A DNA stretch of 64,000 nucleotides from contig OZ017748.1 in assembly GCA_963969365.1 (NCBI GenBank), positions 3,035,001 to 3,099,000 of the forward strand. The letters are read 5' to 3'. The position numbers were made by a program, and so were the translations under genes. The DNA comes from Asterochloris sp. CNOR1. Taxonomy: Eukaryota; Chlorophyta; Trebouxiophyceae; Trebouxiales; Trebouxiaceae. The notes beneath the pieces were generated by a model. It was not told the origin of the DNA, searched no databases, and worked only from the letters and a program-made list of their open reading frames with translations. Each line of letters starts with the position of its first letter. Position 1 is the first letter of the stretch. This document shows, in pieces, positions 24,984-35,500 of this stretch.

Positions 24984-27379
24984 TCAACCATCGAGAAGCT
25001 CATCATCGTCTGCATCTGGCAGGGGCATGGCAGCAGCCTGCTCCAGCTGCTTCTCATACTCTTGCTGCTGCTGCTGGTCGACCTGCACCTCAGGGGGCGC
25101 CAGCGCCACCTGCTCGACAAAGTGCAGGTTGGGGTCCCTGCAGGGCAGCAAGAAAGAGAGTCTGAACACTTTGGCAGGAGCGCAAGGTCAAGGTCAGGGT
25201 TGCTGCACAATTGGAATGGGACAGGGGATGTCTGAGATACAGAGGGACTGCAGAGCAGCAGGATCTAGACTTGAGTGACTGGCTGCTGCAGGGTGGGATT
25301 GGACTGAGTAGCAGGATGAGACATGGACGGGGCTGTGAGGTAAACAACCCCAAGTGCTCATCCTGTCAGTCTTGTGCGTCTTGGAGGTCAGTCTGCAGAA
25401 GGGGGCTGCTGCAGTAGAGCAGGGGGGCCTGTTGCCATTAGGGTGGGCTGTCAAGGAGAAGATGCGCAACAGCAACCGCAGCCAGGGCACAGACTTACCC
25501 AACCAACTTGCGTGCCAGGTAGAGGAAGGGCTTTTCGTAGTTGTAATTGCTCTTTGCGGATATCTCGTGGTACTGTAGGTTCTTTTTCCTGTGGAAGGTC
25601 ACCTGCAGGCACCAGGCAAGGTCTGCAGAGTGCTGCAGCAGTCCCTGCAGAGTGTACTGTGCATCTCTGTGCCATCACAGGTGACAGGGACACTCAGCAT
25701 GCCAGTGCTTTCTGAAACGCTTGTCCTGCACAGTGCAGCTGCTGTAGGCCGTCAGGATGGGGCGGCATTGCTAGCTCATGCCCTCATAAGAACAGGCTTG
25801 GCAGGACCGCCACTGCCACACCTGACGGTGCTTGCTGCATAGGGCTGGGAAGCGCAACACCACATGCATACCAGGTGCACAGCATTCAGTGGGGCTGGTG
25901 GTCACCTGCTTGGGCTTGACCTGGCGGTTCTTAACATCCACCTTGTTCCCACACAGCACGATGGGGATGTTTTCACACACCCTGCACACAGCGCAGAGAG
26001 ACACAGTCATCAGCACAGCATTGCTGGATGGGAAGCTAGCTTGGGACAGGTACACAACTGTATCACGTCACATGTGCTCCTGAGCACTGTGCATCAGTAC
26101 CAGCATACGTCGTCGAGAGAGAGCACGGCCATACATGCAGAGACTAGCCCCAGCAGAAGACTTCCACAAATTGGTGTGTGATCGTACAGGTGCTTGCCCA
26201 TGCAGCGCATGGGGCAGCGCACGTGCACCACTGACTGACCTGCACAGATCTCTGTGCCACGTGGGCACGTTCTTGTAGGTGAGGCGGGATGTGACATCAA
26301 ACATGATGATGGCGCACTGCCCATGGATGTAGTAGCCATCCCGCAGGCCTCCAAACTTCTCCTGCCCTGCAGCCAAATTTTGAGGACCTCCAGTATGTCT
26401 CTGTGCGCAAGCTTGCCCATACCTCAGCACTTGGAACGCTGCAGGAGTGTTCGTACGCACAAGCCCGCTGAGGCCAGACAGGCTAGTTGCAGTCCAACAC
26501 ACCCTCTGAAAAGACACCCTTGCCTGGCTGGCTGGCTGCTAGCCAGCAAGGTGTCCCTGCGCACAAGCAGCCCCTGGCACCGCCTGGCTGGATGTGCAAG
26601 CAGTGGTTTCACCTGCCGTGTCCCAGCAGTAGAACCTGAGCTTGCCGCGGTTTGTGGTGAAGTCCAAGGGGTGCACCTCCACACCGATGGTGGCTGCAGG
26701 GCACAGGAGGTGTCACCTCTGGCAAAGCCTGAGCAAGCCGGATGTCATGTTGAACAGGCAGACAAACAGCAGTGCAGCACATGGAGTGCTGTCCCTCTGC
26801 CAGCACGTGTCTCACCCAGCGCAAGAATGTTGTGCCTGTCGTGACAATCACCACCTCCAGGACAATCTCAGCATGGCAGCTTCCGAGCAAGCAATTGCTC
26901 CAGCATTCGCAAATGAAGAGAAATAGCACAGCTCAGCAGGCAGCCAGCATACTCACGCTCATACTTCTTCTCGAACTCTCCAGTCAGGTGGCGCTTGACA
27001 AACGTGGTCTTGCCTGCACCAGGGGTGAGGCTCATTGATCAGGTGGTCAAAGGGCACGGCAGCCTGATCTGGGAATTCTCATGCCTCAGCAGCCAGGCGG
27101 GCTAGCCATCTGGCACCATGCGCCATGCACGCACAGGCACGCGCCTGCATCAGGAGCCTGAGCCATCACCAGCATAGCATTGCTGGTGTGCACACCTGTG
27201 CCGCCATCTCCCACCAGCACCAGCTTGAAGGAAGGCACGCCCTCCGGAGTCTGCTGCCCAGGAAGAGCCTGCAAAAGGCGATCTGGGAGTGGGCCAGGTG
27301 CCATCACTGGGCATTAGTCCAGGCAGGACATGCTAAGGTGTGCAGCAGCACACGAGGGCAGCCATGCTCCTCTTACCAT
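24984..27379 (-). CDS. RAN1: Ran GTPase (nuclear transport)
   Basis: Small GTPase driving import and export through nuclear pores and spindle assembly. Eight exons: 27379-27377, 27268-27196, 27013-26957, 26693-26613, 26366-26240, 25981-25906, 25602-25499 and 25137-24984; total 224 aa. Motifs: P-loop GDGGTGKT, switch [19 protein letters not shown] and [29 protein letters not shown] and the acidic Ran tail [12 protein letters not shown]. There is no C-terminal prenylation Cys, as expected for Ran. The first coding exon contributes only the ATG: the codon is followed at once by GTAAGA, and exon 2 opens with [20 protein letters not shown], exactly the normal Ran N-terminus after Met. The gene is convergent with the LEA-like gene and divergent from the small plus-strand gene near 28100. 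Confidence 0.95.
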
Positions 27380-28098
27380 GGTTTAAGGCTGGCTGCTGCC
27401 GCCAAGAACACTGATCCGATGTCACAGCTGCGCAGATCTGCAGCAGGAGAGCGCGAAACAGTGGCCACACTGGCTGACGATGCAGACTCAGTCCAACTTG
27501 ACCAGAGTTTGAACAGCAAGCAATGCAGAGCCTTGCAGCCTGTAGGCCGTTGCAGTCAGAGGCTCACTGAGCCTGCTACTAAGCAAGCTCCGACAGTCGG
27601 TAGTTTTGGTGGGGGGCTGCAATGCCTGGCAGATAGTGGTGACATTGGCAAGCACCCACAGGTGAGCCACATGCCCTGATGGCCTGGCAGGTTGGGTCTG
27701 CCCGCCAGATGCATCTTCTCGGTCACCGTGTAGGTGAACCCCTGCCCCAGAAGAGGGCTTGCTGCTGCGGCCCATGTCCCAGCCTGCAGCAGGGCACAGC
27801 CTGCGGCCTCCAGTGCTGCGCTGGCCTCAGCCAGTCAAAGGCAACCTGTTGTACAGAGCTAGGAAGTGAGTGTCAGCTTGCTGTATGGCAGGCTGCTGGC
27901 TGTTGTTGCCTCATGATCCACCTCATGGCCATGCCGCTGTTTGTTGCGGCACAAGCACTCTCATTCTGCTCAGCAGCTCACACTGCTGTGCTGAAGGCGT
28001 CACTCTCTAGCTGCTACCGTTAGCCCCAAGCATCTACCTCTCCCCCCATGCTGCTGGCCATTGTTTGCCGTGCACAATCATCTTTCTGTTTGCTGCAG

Positions 28099-28285
28099 GT
28101 GGCTGGAGCTCAAGTGGTTTCAGTATGAAATTACTTTTGGGGTGTTTATCTTTGATTCCCGAGAAAAGGTGGTGGTGCACCTCGTCTTACTCCTCTTCGT
28201 CGTCCTTATCAACTGGGGCCTGTACAAACAGGTCCAGAACCTGCACCTGAACAAGACCGCTTGGGGCCACTGGCTTGAATGGTGA
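28099..28285 (+). CDS. Serine palmitoyltransferase small-subunit-like protein (partial model)
   Basis: An exon opening after a CAG acceptor encodes WLELKWFQYEITFGVFIFD, then SREKVVVHLVLLLFVVLINW and a short tail ending at TGA (28283-28285). Plant small subunits (ssSPT) have the same plan: a short W-x-x-x-K-x-x-x-Y-x-x-TFG N-terminus, a D/E-R pair and one membrane segment. They bind and activate the LCB1/LCB2 enzyme that starts sphingolipid synthesis in the ER. Alignment implies only two or three residues precede this exon, so the first coding exon is tiny and must end in phase 2. I could not place it; it should lie in 27380-28050. The GGTGAGC at the stop could alternatively be a donor, giving a longer tail. 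No family motif is diagnostic in so short a protein, so function is tentative. Confidence 0.6.
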
Positions 28286-28920
28286 GCACCGGTGTGGCTA
28301 CCAGCTTGCCTGTGCTATTGCTGCCACAACAGTCAAGCCTCCTGCCTACCGCATCAGAGAAACGTGCCATTCTGCTTGACGAGACCAGGCTCCCCTGCAG
28401 TGTATCTGAGTTGCTGCTTGCTGCAGGCGTTTCAGTCGTTCCTGAGCACGTCATGTTGGCAGCTGTTGCCCCCTGACTGCTGTGAATACATGCCACGCTA
28501 AACCCATGCTCATCCCCCTGCCCCTGCTGACACTGAGTGCTTCAGCTTCAATGAGCTGACATTTCTGCATGAGGACTGCGCTGCAACTTCTACAACCGTG
28601 TTGACACTGGCTGCATGGCTGCACGGCTTCAGTGCTTGGTAGATGCTGGGCCGCCAGACTTCTTTGCGAAGGGGTTCTCCCCATGCGTGCTCTGCAGCCA
28701 CACAAATGTTAACAATGTCAGCATGCTGCTGACCAGTGCGGGAAGCTCTGACTGTTTGCAGCTGGTTGCAAGAGCATGATGCCATGCGTTCGCTTGAAAG
28801 GGCAAATGCAGGTGGTAGTGCGCACCGCTCAATGAGAACTCCCTAAGCAGTACACAGCGCCTTGGCAGCCTGCAGGCCCTTGCTGGATGCATCACTTCCC
28901 CACAGCAGGTACCTCAGCCA
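28286..28920. other. Intergenic region between convergent genes
   Basis: About 630 bp between the ssSPT-like stop and the CFAP144 stop. It should contain both 3' UTRs. I see no further exon, RNA gene or repeat. Open frames here on the minus strand are not supported by any family resemblance. Confidence 0.5.
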
Positions 28921-29803
28921 CTAGCCCAAGAGCTTGCGCACCGTGCAGTACTCATCAGCATAGGCTGTCACATCACACTTTGTCCGGTTGTATTGGAACA
29001 TGGGGTGCCCTCGCTGTAGGGGCTTGTAGCAGAAGCCGTACTCTGTGTTGCTGGTGGGGGGCAGCTTGAAGGTCTCATTGGGCAGCTGCAGCAGACCATG
29101 GATGTTGCTGGGGATGCGCAATTTCTTTTGTTTGCTTGGGGAGGGGGGCAGGGGGGGATATGGGCGTCGGTCTCATGATGGCATGGGCCCAACTCTATGC
29201 AGGCGGGTACGCGCAGGAAGGCCCAGGCAAGTGTTCTCAGCATGCGGCTTGGCAGAAGGCATAGTCGGTGCCCATCTGCCCAGGGCAGGCAGCTTACCGG
29301 GTGCCCAAGGTTGTCCCACCTCACCTGTGTGCTTATCACGGCGGCTGGCTCCATATTGCCAGGGGGCAGTACAGATGGTCTGCAGGCACCTACAGGAGCC
29401 GCAGGCCAGCACTAACCTCATGTGTGTGCTTGGCATTGCAGATGGTCTGCAATAGCTTTGTGGCCTCCAGCATGTCCTTTCCATCCGTCTGCTTCACAAA
29501 CTTGGGCACCATGCGATTTGGCTTGGGCGGGAGGATGTGCACTGCAGCAAGCAGCACAGCTCGGCAGCTCAGGAGGTCAAGGAAGCTGGGGCAGGCGTTG
29601 ACAGAGGTTGATCACTTTTGCTGGGGTTTGGCACGCTGAAATGGCTTGAGGACTTGAGCTGAGAGGCCTCCTTTCTGCAGTGCTCTCGCCATATCTGGTT
29701 GCGTGCTACCTGCAATGCATTGGGAGGCTGAGCTTGGGCAGGACGGCACAGTCCTAGCAGACAATGCTGGATTTACCTCATCTGTGTGCTTGCTCTTCTG
29801 CAT
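28921..29803 (-). CDS. CFAP144: Ciliary microtubule inner protein CFAP144 (FAM183 family)
   Basis: FAM183/CFAP144 proteins bind inside the doublet microtubules of cilia. Five exons: 29803-29777, 29709-29616, 29541-29417, 29324-29298 and 29124-28921; total 158 aa, with phases matching at every junction (one intron splits an ATG codon as A and TG). The order of features follows human CFAP144: an early basic helix (IWREHCRKEASQLKSSSHF), a VRWDNLGHP segment matching the human WHDNLEEP, then EYGFCYKPL and a C-terminal DVTAYADEYCTVRKLLG matching DITMYKAKMWSL. A loop around DGKDMLEATKLLQTI is longer than in human. An in-frame ATG also exists at 29908, but the divergent SOUL gene starts at 29913, so I prefer 29803. 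Identification rests on remembered family pattern rather than a search. Confidence 0.75.
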
Positions 29804-29912
29804 GATGTCCAGCGAATGTAGCTGTGACCTTGTTGGACCCCTTATTTGACCTAAACCGCTAGCTGAGAGCCACGCCACTGCCTCAAGCTCTGTTACAGAG
29901 AACTGCATCAAT
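29804..29912. promoter_or_regulatory. Compact divergent promoter between CFAP144 and the SOUL gene
   Basis: Only 109 bp separate the two preferred start codons, so both promoters and 5' UTRs must be packed here or overlap the opposite gene. No clear TATA element was found. Confidence 0.45.
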
Positions 29913-32278
29913 ATGAGATCCTATTGCTCAAATCTGGGCAATGCATCGCAGCAGCAGTGGTGGCCATGTCGACCATGCAATGGCAGGAGGACAGCCAGCA
30001 GCATCCGTGCATCTGCTGAGGGTGTAGGAGAAACCTCACAGACTGGCCAGTACGAAGCTGCAAGCTTTCGCAGGGGCCAAGCTTCCAGCAGCACAGCTCT
30101 GGTGGTGTCCCCAGCAGCAGCACCAGCAACGACGCAGGGATCAGCAGGACAGGCAGTCCTTGAGGAGGCCAAGCACTTTCTCACCGAGGAACTCGGCCGC
30201 ATCTTCACAACAGGGGTGAGAGGCCTGACCTGGCTCAAGCTGATTCCTTTATGTCAAAGTAAACACTCAGAGGGCTCTGGCTGTATGTGCAGAGTATCAC
30301 CAAGAGCAACTACACACCAAACTTCTCCTTTCAAGACCCTATTGTGAAGTATGAGGGCATCAACAGCTTCATCTTTAACATTAATGCCCTACGGACAGCC
30401 TTCAAGATCACCTTCAAGCTGCAGCATGTGGAGGTGAATGGGCCCTCTGAGCTGCGGGCCAGGTGAGGGGTTTTGTGTTTCAGCAGTCTGGCTTTGTCAC
30501 CTGCAGGGGGTTGATGGTGCTCACCTATCAAATTCATAGACTGTCAGGCAGCAGGGCCATTGGTGCCTGCCAATCCTTTGATTTACTGTGAGCAGGCACA
30601 ACTGATGTGTGTTGGCAAGAGGAGATTCAGCTTCTCACACACAGTCCCATGGATTGTATAGGTGGAGCATGCGCATGAAGAGTCGCTTCCTGCCATGGCA
30701 GCCAGAACTGGTATTCAGCGGCAACAGCTATTATGCTGTCGACAACCTTTCTGGCAAGCTGCTCAACCAGCGAGATGTGTGGGACGCTGTGGCAGACAAC
30801 GGCTTTCCCTCGGTAATTTCTGACATCATGGTCTAGCTTGCATCACATGCAACCGTCAACCTTTCTGCTCCTTGTCATGGGGTCGTATCTCAGATGGGGA
30901 TCCCAGGCACTGCATTCCCAGTGTCATTGCCAACATTCCAATTCTCGAAGAGCTTTGGAGTGCTTGCCTGCAGGCGGAGGGCATTGCTCATGTTGTGCAG
31001 CAGCTGACCAACCTGCAGACAGTTCCCAACCTGGACACCCCAGAGTACAGTGTGCTGAAGAAGACAAAGGTGTGCAGGCTGACAAAATGCTCTGCTCACA
31101 ACAGTCTTGAATGGCTGCTGGGCTAGCAGGGTCTGGGGCAACATTGGGCTTGTGCTGGCTTGTGAGCAGCCTTCGTGTGAGCGCATGCCAGGCAGCCCAA
31201 GCAAGCATGCCTCACCGGCTGTGCATGTTCCAGGGAGGCTGCATTTAATCAGAGGGAGCTGCTGGTGCATGCTGCTGAACAGTGGCAGAGTTTAGCAGGT
31301 AGCCTCTGAGTGGTGTGCCAGTGCCTGAGCACTGCCTGCAGGAGTATGAAATCCGCCAATACTCCCCCTTCTTGGTGGCTGACACCAGCATGCCCAGGGG
31401 CAGGGGCCCTGCAGCGGGCGAGGGCTTCACAGAGTTGGCCAACTACATCTTTGGTGGCAATGACAGGTGGGCAGCAGTGCCGCATTTCTGTGCTGGGAGA
31501 CTGCACTGCTGACCAGCTGGACTGCAGGCTTTGAAGCTGTGCCATTGGGATACCACCAGCACAGGTTCACAGCCACACAGCCTCATCAGCACCAGTCAAT
31601 GCCCATGCTCTGCAGCTCACCTGTCTTGGTGTGTGGGCCAGGTTCTGCATGGCATCCAAGAGATGCACACGCTAATGCTGTGGTACTTGACCTTGAAGTC
31701 CTACAGGACTTGCAGATGCACCATCTAGAGCCTTCCTATGACTGCAGGTCATCGAAGATGGAGATGACCACGCCAGTCTTCTCTACTGCTGGGCAGGGGG
31801 AGGTGGACTCCAGAATGGAGTTCCCCATGGAACGGAAGTTTGGGCAGGACGTGGAGGCTCTGCCACAACCAAATGATGCCAGGCAAGCCAGCGTTGCTTT
31901 TTTGTTGCAGTACCATCGCCTGTAGGAGGCCTCACAGGCTACAACACTTCGGAGCGAAAAATGTCAAGCTTGTTATGGCCATTTCCTTAATCATCCTGTC
32001 TTCAATGCTCTGCTGCCCGTCACCCAAGGCTGCTGTTGGTGCTGTGCAGGGTGCAGAGGAAGGGCAACAAGGGCGGCATTGTCGCCGTAAGGTCTTTCAG
32101 CGGGTTACCCTTGGACTGGCAGGTCCGTGACAACGAGCGGCGTCTCAGAGCCGCGGTGCTGCTGGACGGCTGCAAGCCCCAGGAGGGGTATAAGCTGGCA
32201 CGCTACAATGATCCCTTCACTCTGCCCGGTTTCCGGAAAAATGAGGTCCTCATCAGGCTTTCTGACTACCAGATCTAG
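29913..32278 (+). CDS. Chloroplast SOUL haem-binding protein with DUF2358 domain (HBP5-like)
   Basis: Seven exons: 29913-30215, 30293-30462, 30662-30812, 30974-31069, 31342-31466, 31748-31882 and 32050-32278; total 402 aa. Residues 1-70 are rich in Ser, Ala, Gln and Arg and lack acids at the start, typical of a plastid transit peptide. A DUF2358 (SnoaL-like) domain follows (HFLTEELGRIFTTG, YTPNFSFQDPIVKYEG, AFKITFKLQHVEV, RMKSRFLPWQPELVFSG). Then comes the SOUL domain: YEIRQYSPFLVADT, FTELANYIFGGND, KMEMTTPVFST and a C-terminal YNDPFTLPGFRKNEVLI. This two-domain order is that of Arabidopsis HBP5 (At5g20140), a plastid haem-binding protein proposed to act in tetrapyrrole handling. The intron after 31882 has a GC donor (GCAAGC). 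Confidence 0.9.
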
Positions 32279-32520
32279 TCTGCACTAATACACCTCTGCC
32301 TCCCCCCCAACCAGCCCACTGATATGGCCTGTCCAGCTTGTGGCGCGCCAGTGAAGCTGAGGGCCCATGGCTTCCATTCATGATTTGATTTATGGCTCTG
32401 CTGGCTGACCGTTCCAGCCTAATTAATCTGTGTGAAGGCGTCCAACCTCTGCAACAGGCTGTAATAGTCTCTCGATTGCATTCTTGGAAGCTGTTTCCCC
32501 AGATCATCTGCGTATTCATC

Positions 32521-35500
32521 ATGACGAGCACAGCATCGCAGCGAGTCGTCTGTCCCCCGGAGAAGTTCGTCGCAGCTGCCAGTTCAGACATCCTGCAGGA
32601 GTTGCAGTGTAGGTGTATGCAGGACTGCCTTTGTCACATTCAAGGACGCCTCTGCACAGACAGCAAGCCCCTGAGAAGACTGCTTGGCACATCTGCCCAT
32701 TGTACACATGCATCACTGCTTTTTGAAGAAGATGGTGCCCTTGCAGACAGCTTTCCAGACAACACAGCAGATCTGCAGGAGCTCTTCAAGCTCCTGGAGG
32801 GCACATCTCATGTGGAGCATCAGTCAGTCAGCAGGTAAGCCTGGCGCTGACAAATCTGCTACAAATTGATGGCCCATGCACCAGAAATCAAGCGCTGCCA
32901 TCCCACACACAGCCTGGCAGGCATAAAAGTCTGGCCAGCCCTGGAGCAAGACTCCAGTGCTCCTGATATCTAACAAGACGACCATGCCTTTCAACATCGA
33001 GCTGATGGCAGCAAGCCACCACAGACTGCCAGCCCTGACACCACCAAACTTGGACACTGACTTTACCTATGAAGTCAGCCATGCAGAAACCTGCCAGGCA
33101 GCCTGAAGCTTGCCCCCACAACTTTTGTATGCAGGCGCATCAAAAACAACTTTCGGATCTTTTCAGCCGCTGCCTCAGGCAGGTCCCTGCCCACAGGCAG
33201 GCATGCAGACGCAGTCACAGACAAGGTCCTGGACGAGCAGGAGCTGCAGTTCTTGGATGACTTTCAGGATGTCATGCAGTCTGCGCACTACAGGCTCATC
33301 ACGCAGGACGAATGGGACACAGCCCTGGCAGAAGAGTTCACGGTGCGTTTGTGAGGCATGCAGAGCACTCCCGCTTGGTGCTGCAGCTGGCGACTCAATT
33401 ACAACCCTGGGTGGTGTTGCTGCACTCAGGAGGGGCAGACAGCTGTGGCTGGTGAACAGCAATGGCTGAGAGATTCACTGCGCCTGCGGCCGTCAATGAC
33501 TTGGGAGCAGAGCCCTGCTTTCCAGTGCCCATGAGCAGCATGTGAGCTGCTGTGATGCGTTTGCCCCTTGAGCAGGCTGGCTGAGCGTAGCTGCAGCTGC
33601 TCTGTCAGGCACCAGAGCGTTTGCTGCATCAGGGACCAATGCTGCCCTGTTGCCAGCAGGCCACTGCCCTCCTGCTTTCTGCGCCCTGCCGATGACTCTA
33701 CACATCTTCGGGCTGATATTAGGATGTGTATTGCCTTCCCCCGGCAGTTCTCGATGCCAGTGGAGGTCCAGTGGAGCATCTTTGACGGCAGCCTGCTCAG
33801 GCGCTACTGGTCCCAGCATGCAGCCCAGCGCAGCAGGGCAGCTGACATCACAGACAAGATCCTGGTCTTCCACAGGGGTGAGGCATTGGCCTGCTAAGAA
33901 CCACATAGGAAGCCATGCCCAGGCAGTGGAGCATGATCCGCAGAGTGATCAGCATGCAGCCAACACGCTCCTGCACACTCCTCCTGGTGCAGGTCAGTCG
34001 CATGCGGTCAGCTTCAGGCATACATTCTGTGTGTAGCCTTACCGCCTTTCTTGGTCAGCAGGGTTGCAATTGCAGCATTTCTGTGCAGCAGGGCTGCAAC
34101 TTCAACTTCTCTGAGCAGCAGGACCCTGTACATGTTAGCCAGCAGCCTTCAAAATGCTTCACGCCAGCATGGTCCTGAATTGCTGCAGGTGTGAAGACTG
34201 TGCGGGCGCAGGGCTCCTACATCATGGACAAGATTGACTTGCTGACAGGGTACCTCATCTGGAACCCCCTGTCAGAGCTGCTGGGCAAGGTCATGGGCGC
34301 CCAGGCCCAGTCACAAGCCGAGAAGGTGCGCCCAGCAGGGAGTGGCTGTGTCAGCAACTCCAATGAGTGAAAGCTGCTGAGTAAGGTGTAGGGTTTCAGT
34401 TCCGTCCCAGGCAGGTGCCAAGCCTCCTCGCTGAGACTGGCAGCCAGTCACAGCTCTCCTGAGGCTGCCACACATACTGCAGCAGTGCCTGCTTTCCAGG
34501 CAGCAGCATTTCCCATCGCACGTGACACTGGGCGCTGCGCCTAACTGTTACAGCAGGACGTGAGCCAGGCTGCAGGGGTGGTTGCTGCTGCTGCAAAAAG
34601 TTGAGACCGCTTGTGCTGCTGGGCCTTCTTGCCATGGGGTTGATCTGGCAGCTGGGGCTGACCCAGCTTTTGTTGCTTCCTGCAGCTCTCACCCATGACC
34701 AACGCCAATGAGACCCGACCGCAGGAGGTGCAGCTTACCACACAGAACACGCGAGCACGCAGAGGCAGTCTGGAGCATGCCAATGCCAAGGTGAGCTGTT
34801 CTCACTGGGCTGTGCAAATTTTGCATGCCGCCCTGTTGCCTGGTTGCATTGTTGACGTGGAGGAGGGTGGGGGCCTCACTACAGCACTGTGGGGCACAAG
34901 GGCAGCCTGGGGCATGCCAGTGTCATAGCAAGTTGCTTTCCACACAGCATCATGGAGCCCAACATGCTGCAGGATGCTTCTGACTGGGGCAGTCTTGGAG
35001 TGGGGCCATGTTACCCCTGCCAGAACAAGACTCCTTCTCGCCTTCATGCCTTCCCGCCACGCTTCGCAACCTGCTGCTCAGCTCAGGCTCAGCCGCGGGA
35101 CTACTGGGTTACGTAGCAAGGCCTGTACCTGGTTGTCCTGAATGCCTCTGGAAACATTCCACTTATACCCCTCCAACCTCTCCGCATCGAGCACCCTTCG
35201 TGGCCCCTGTAGGCGATCCTGAGGCTTCACATGCAGCCAACCCAGGCGTTTACTAAGCTCTCCCCCTTAGCACATGCGCTTTGCCTTGTTGCAGGTGGTC
35301 CAGAGGGTCACCCTGCAGGCCATCATGCCCGATGCAGCATCGGTGATCAAGAACCTGTTTAGGACGTTGACCATCCAGGAGCCCACCTTCAAGGATGTGG
35401 TCATCCTGTATCGCCGCAAGCCTGACACAGGGGGAGGCTCTGACGAGAAGGACCCCAAGGCTGAGTTCAACCAGGTGGGCAGGGTGTCGCTTTGACTCCA

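Noticed and set aside
27125-27679. 184-codon plus-strand open frame opposite Ran
   Set aside because: It is antisense to Ran exon 2 and its introns. It ends near a GTGAGC that could be a donor for the ssSPT-like gene, but the phase does not match.
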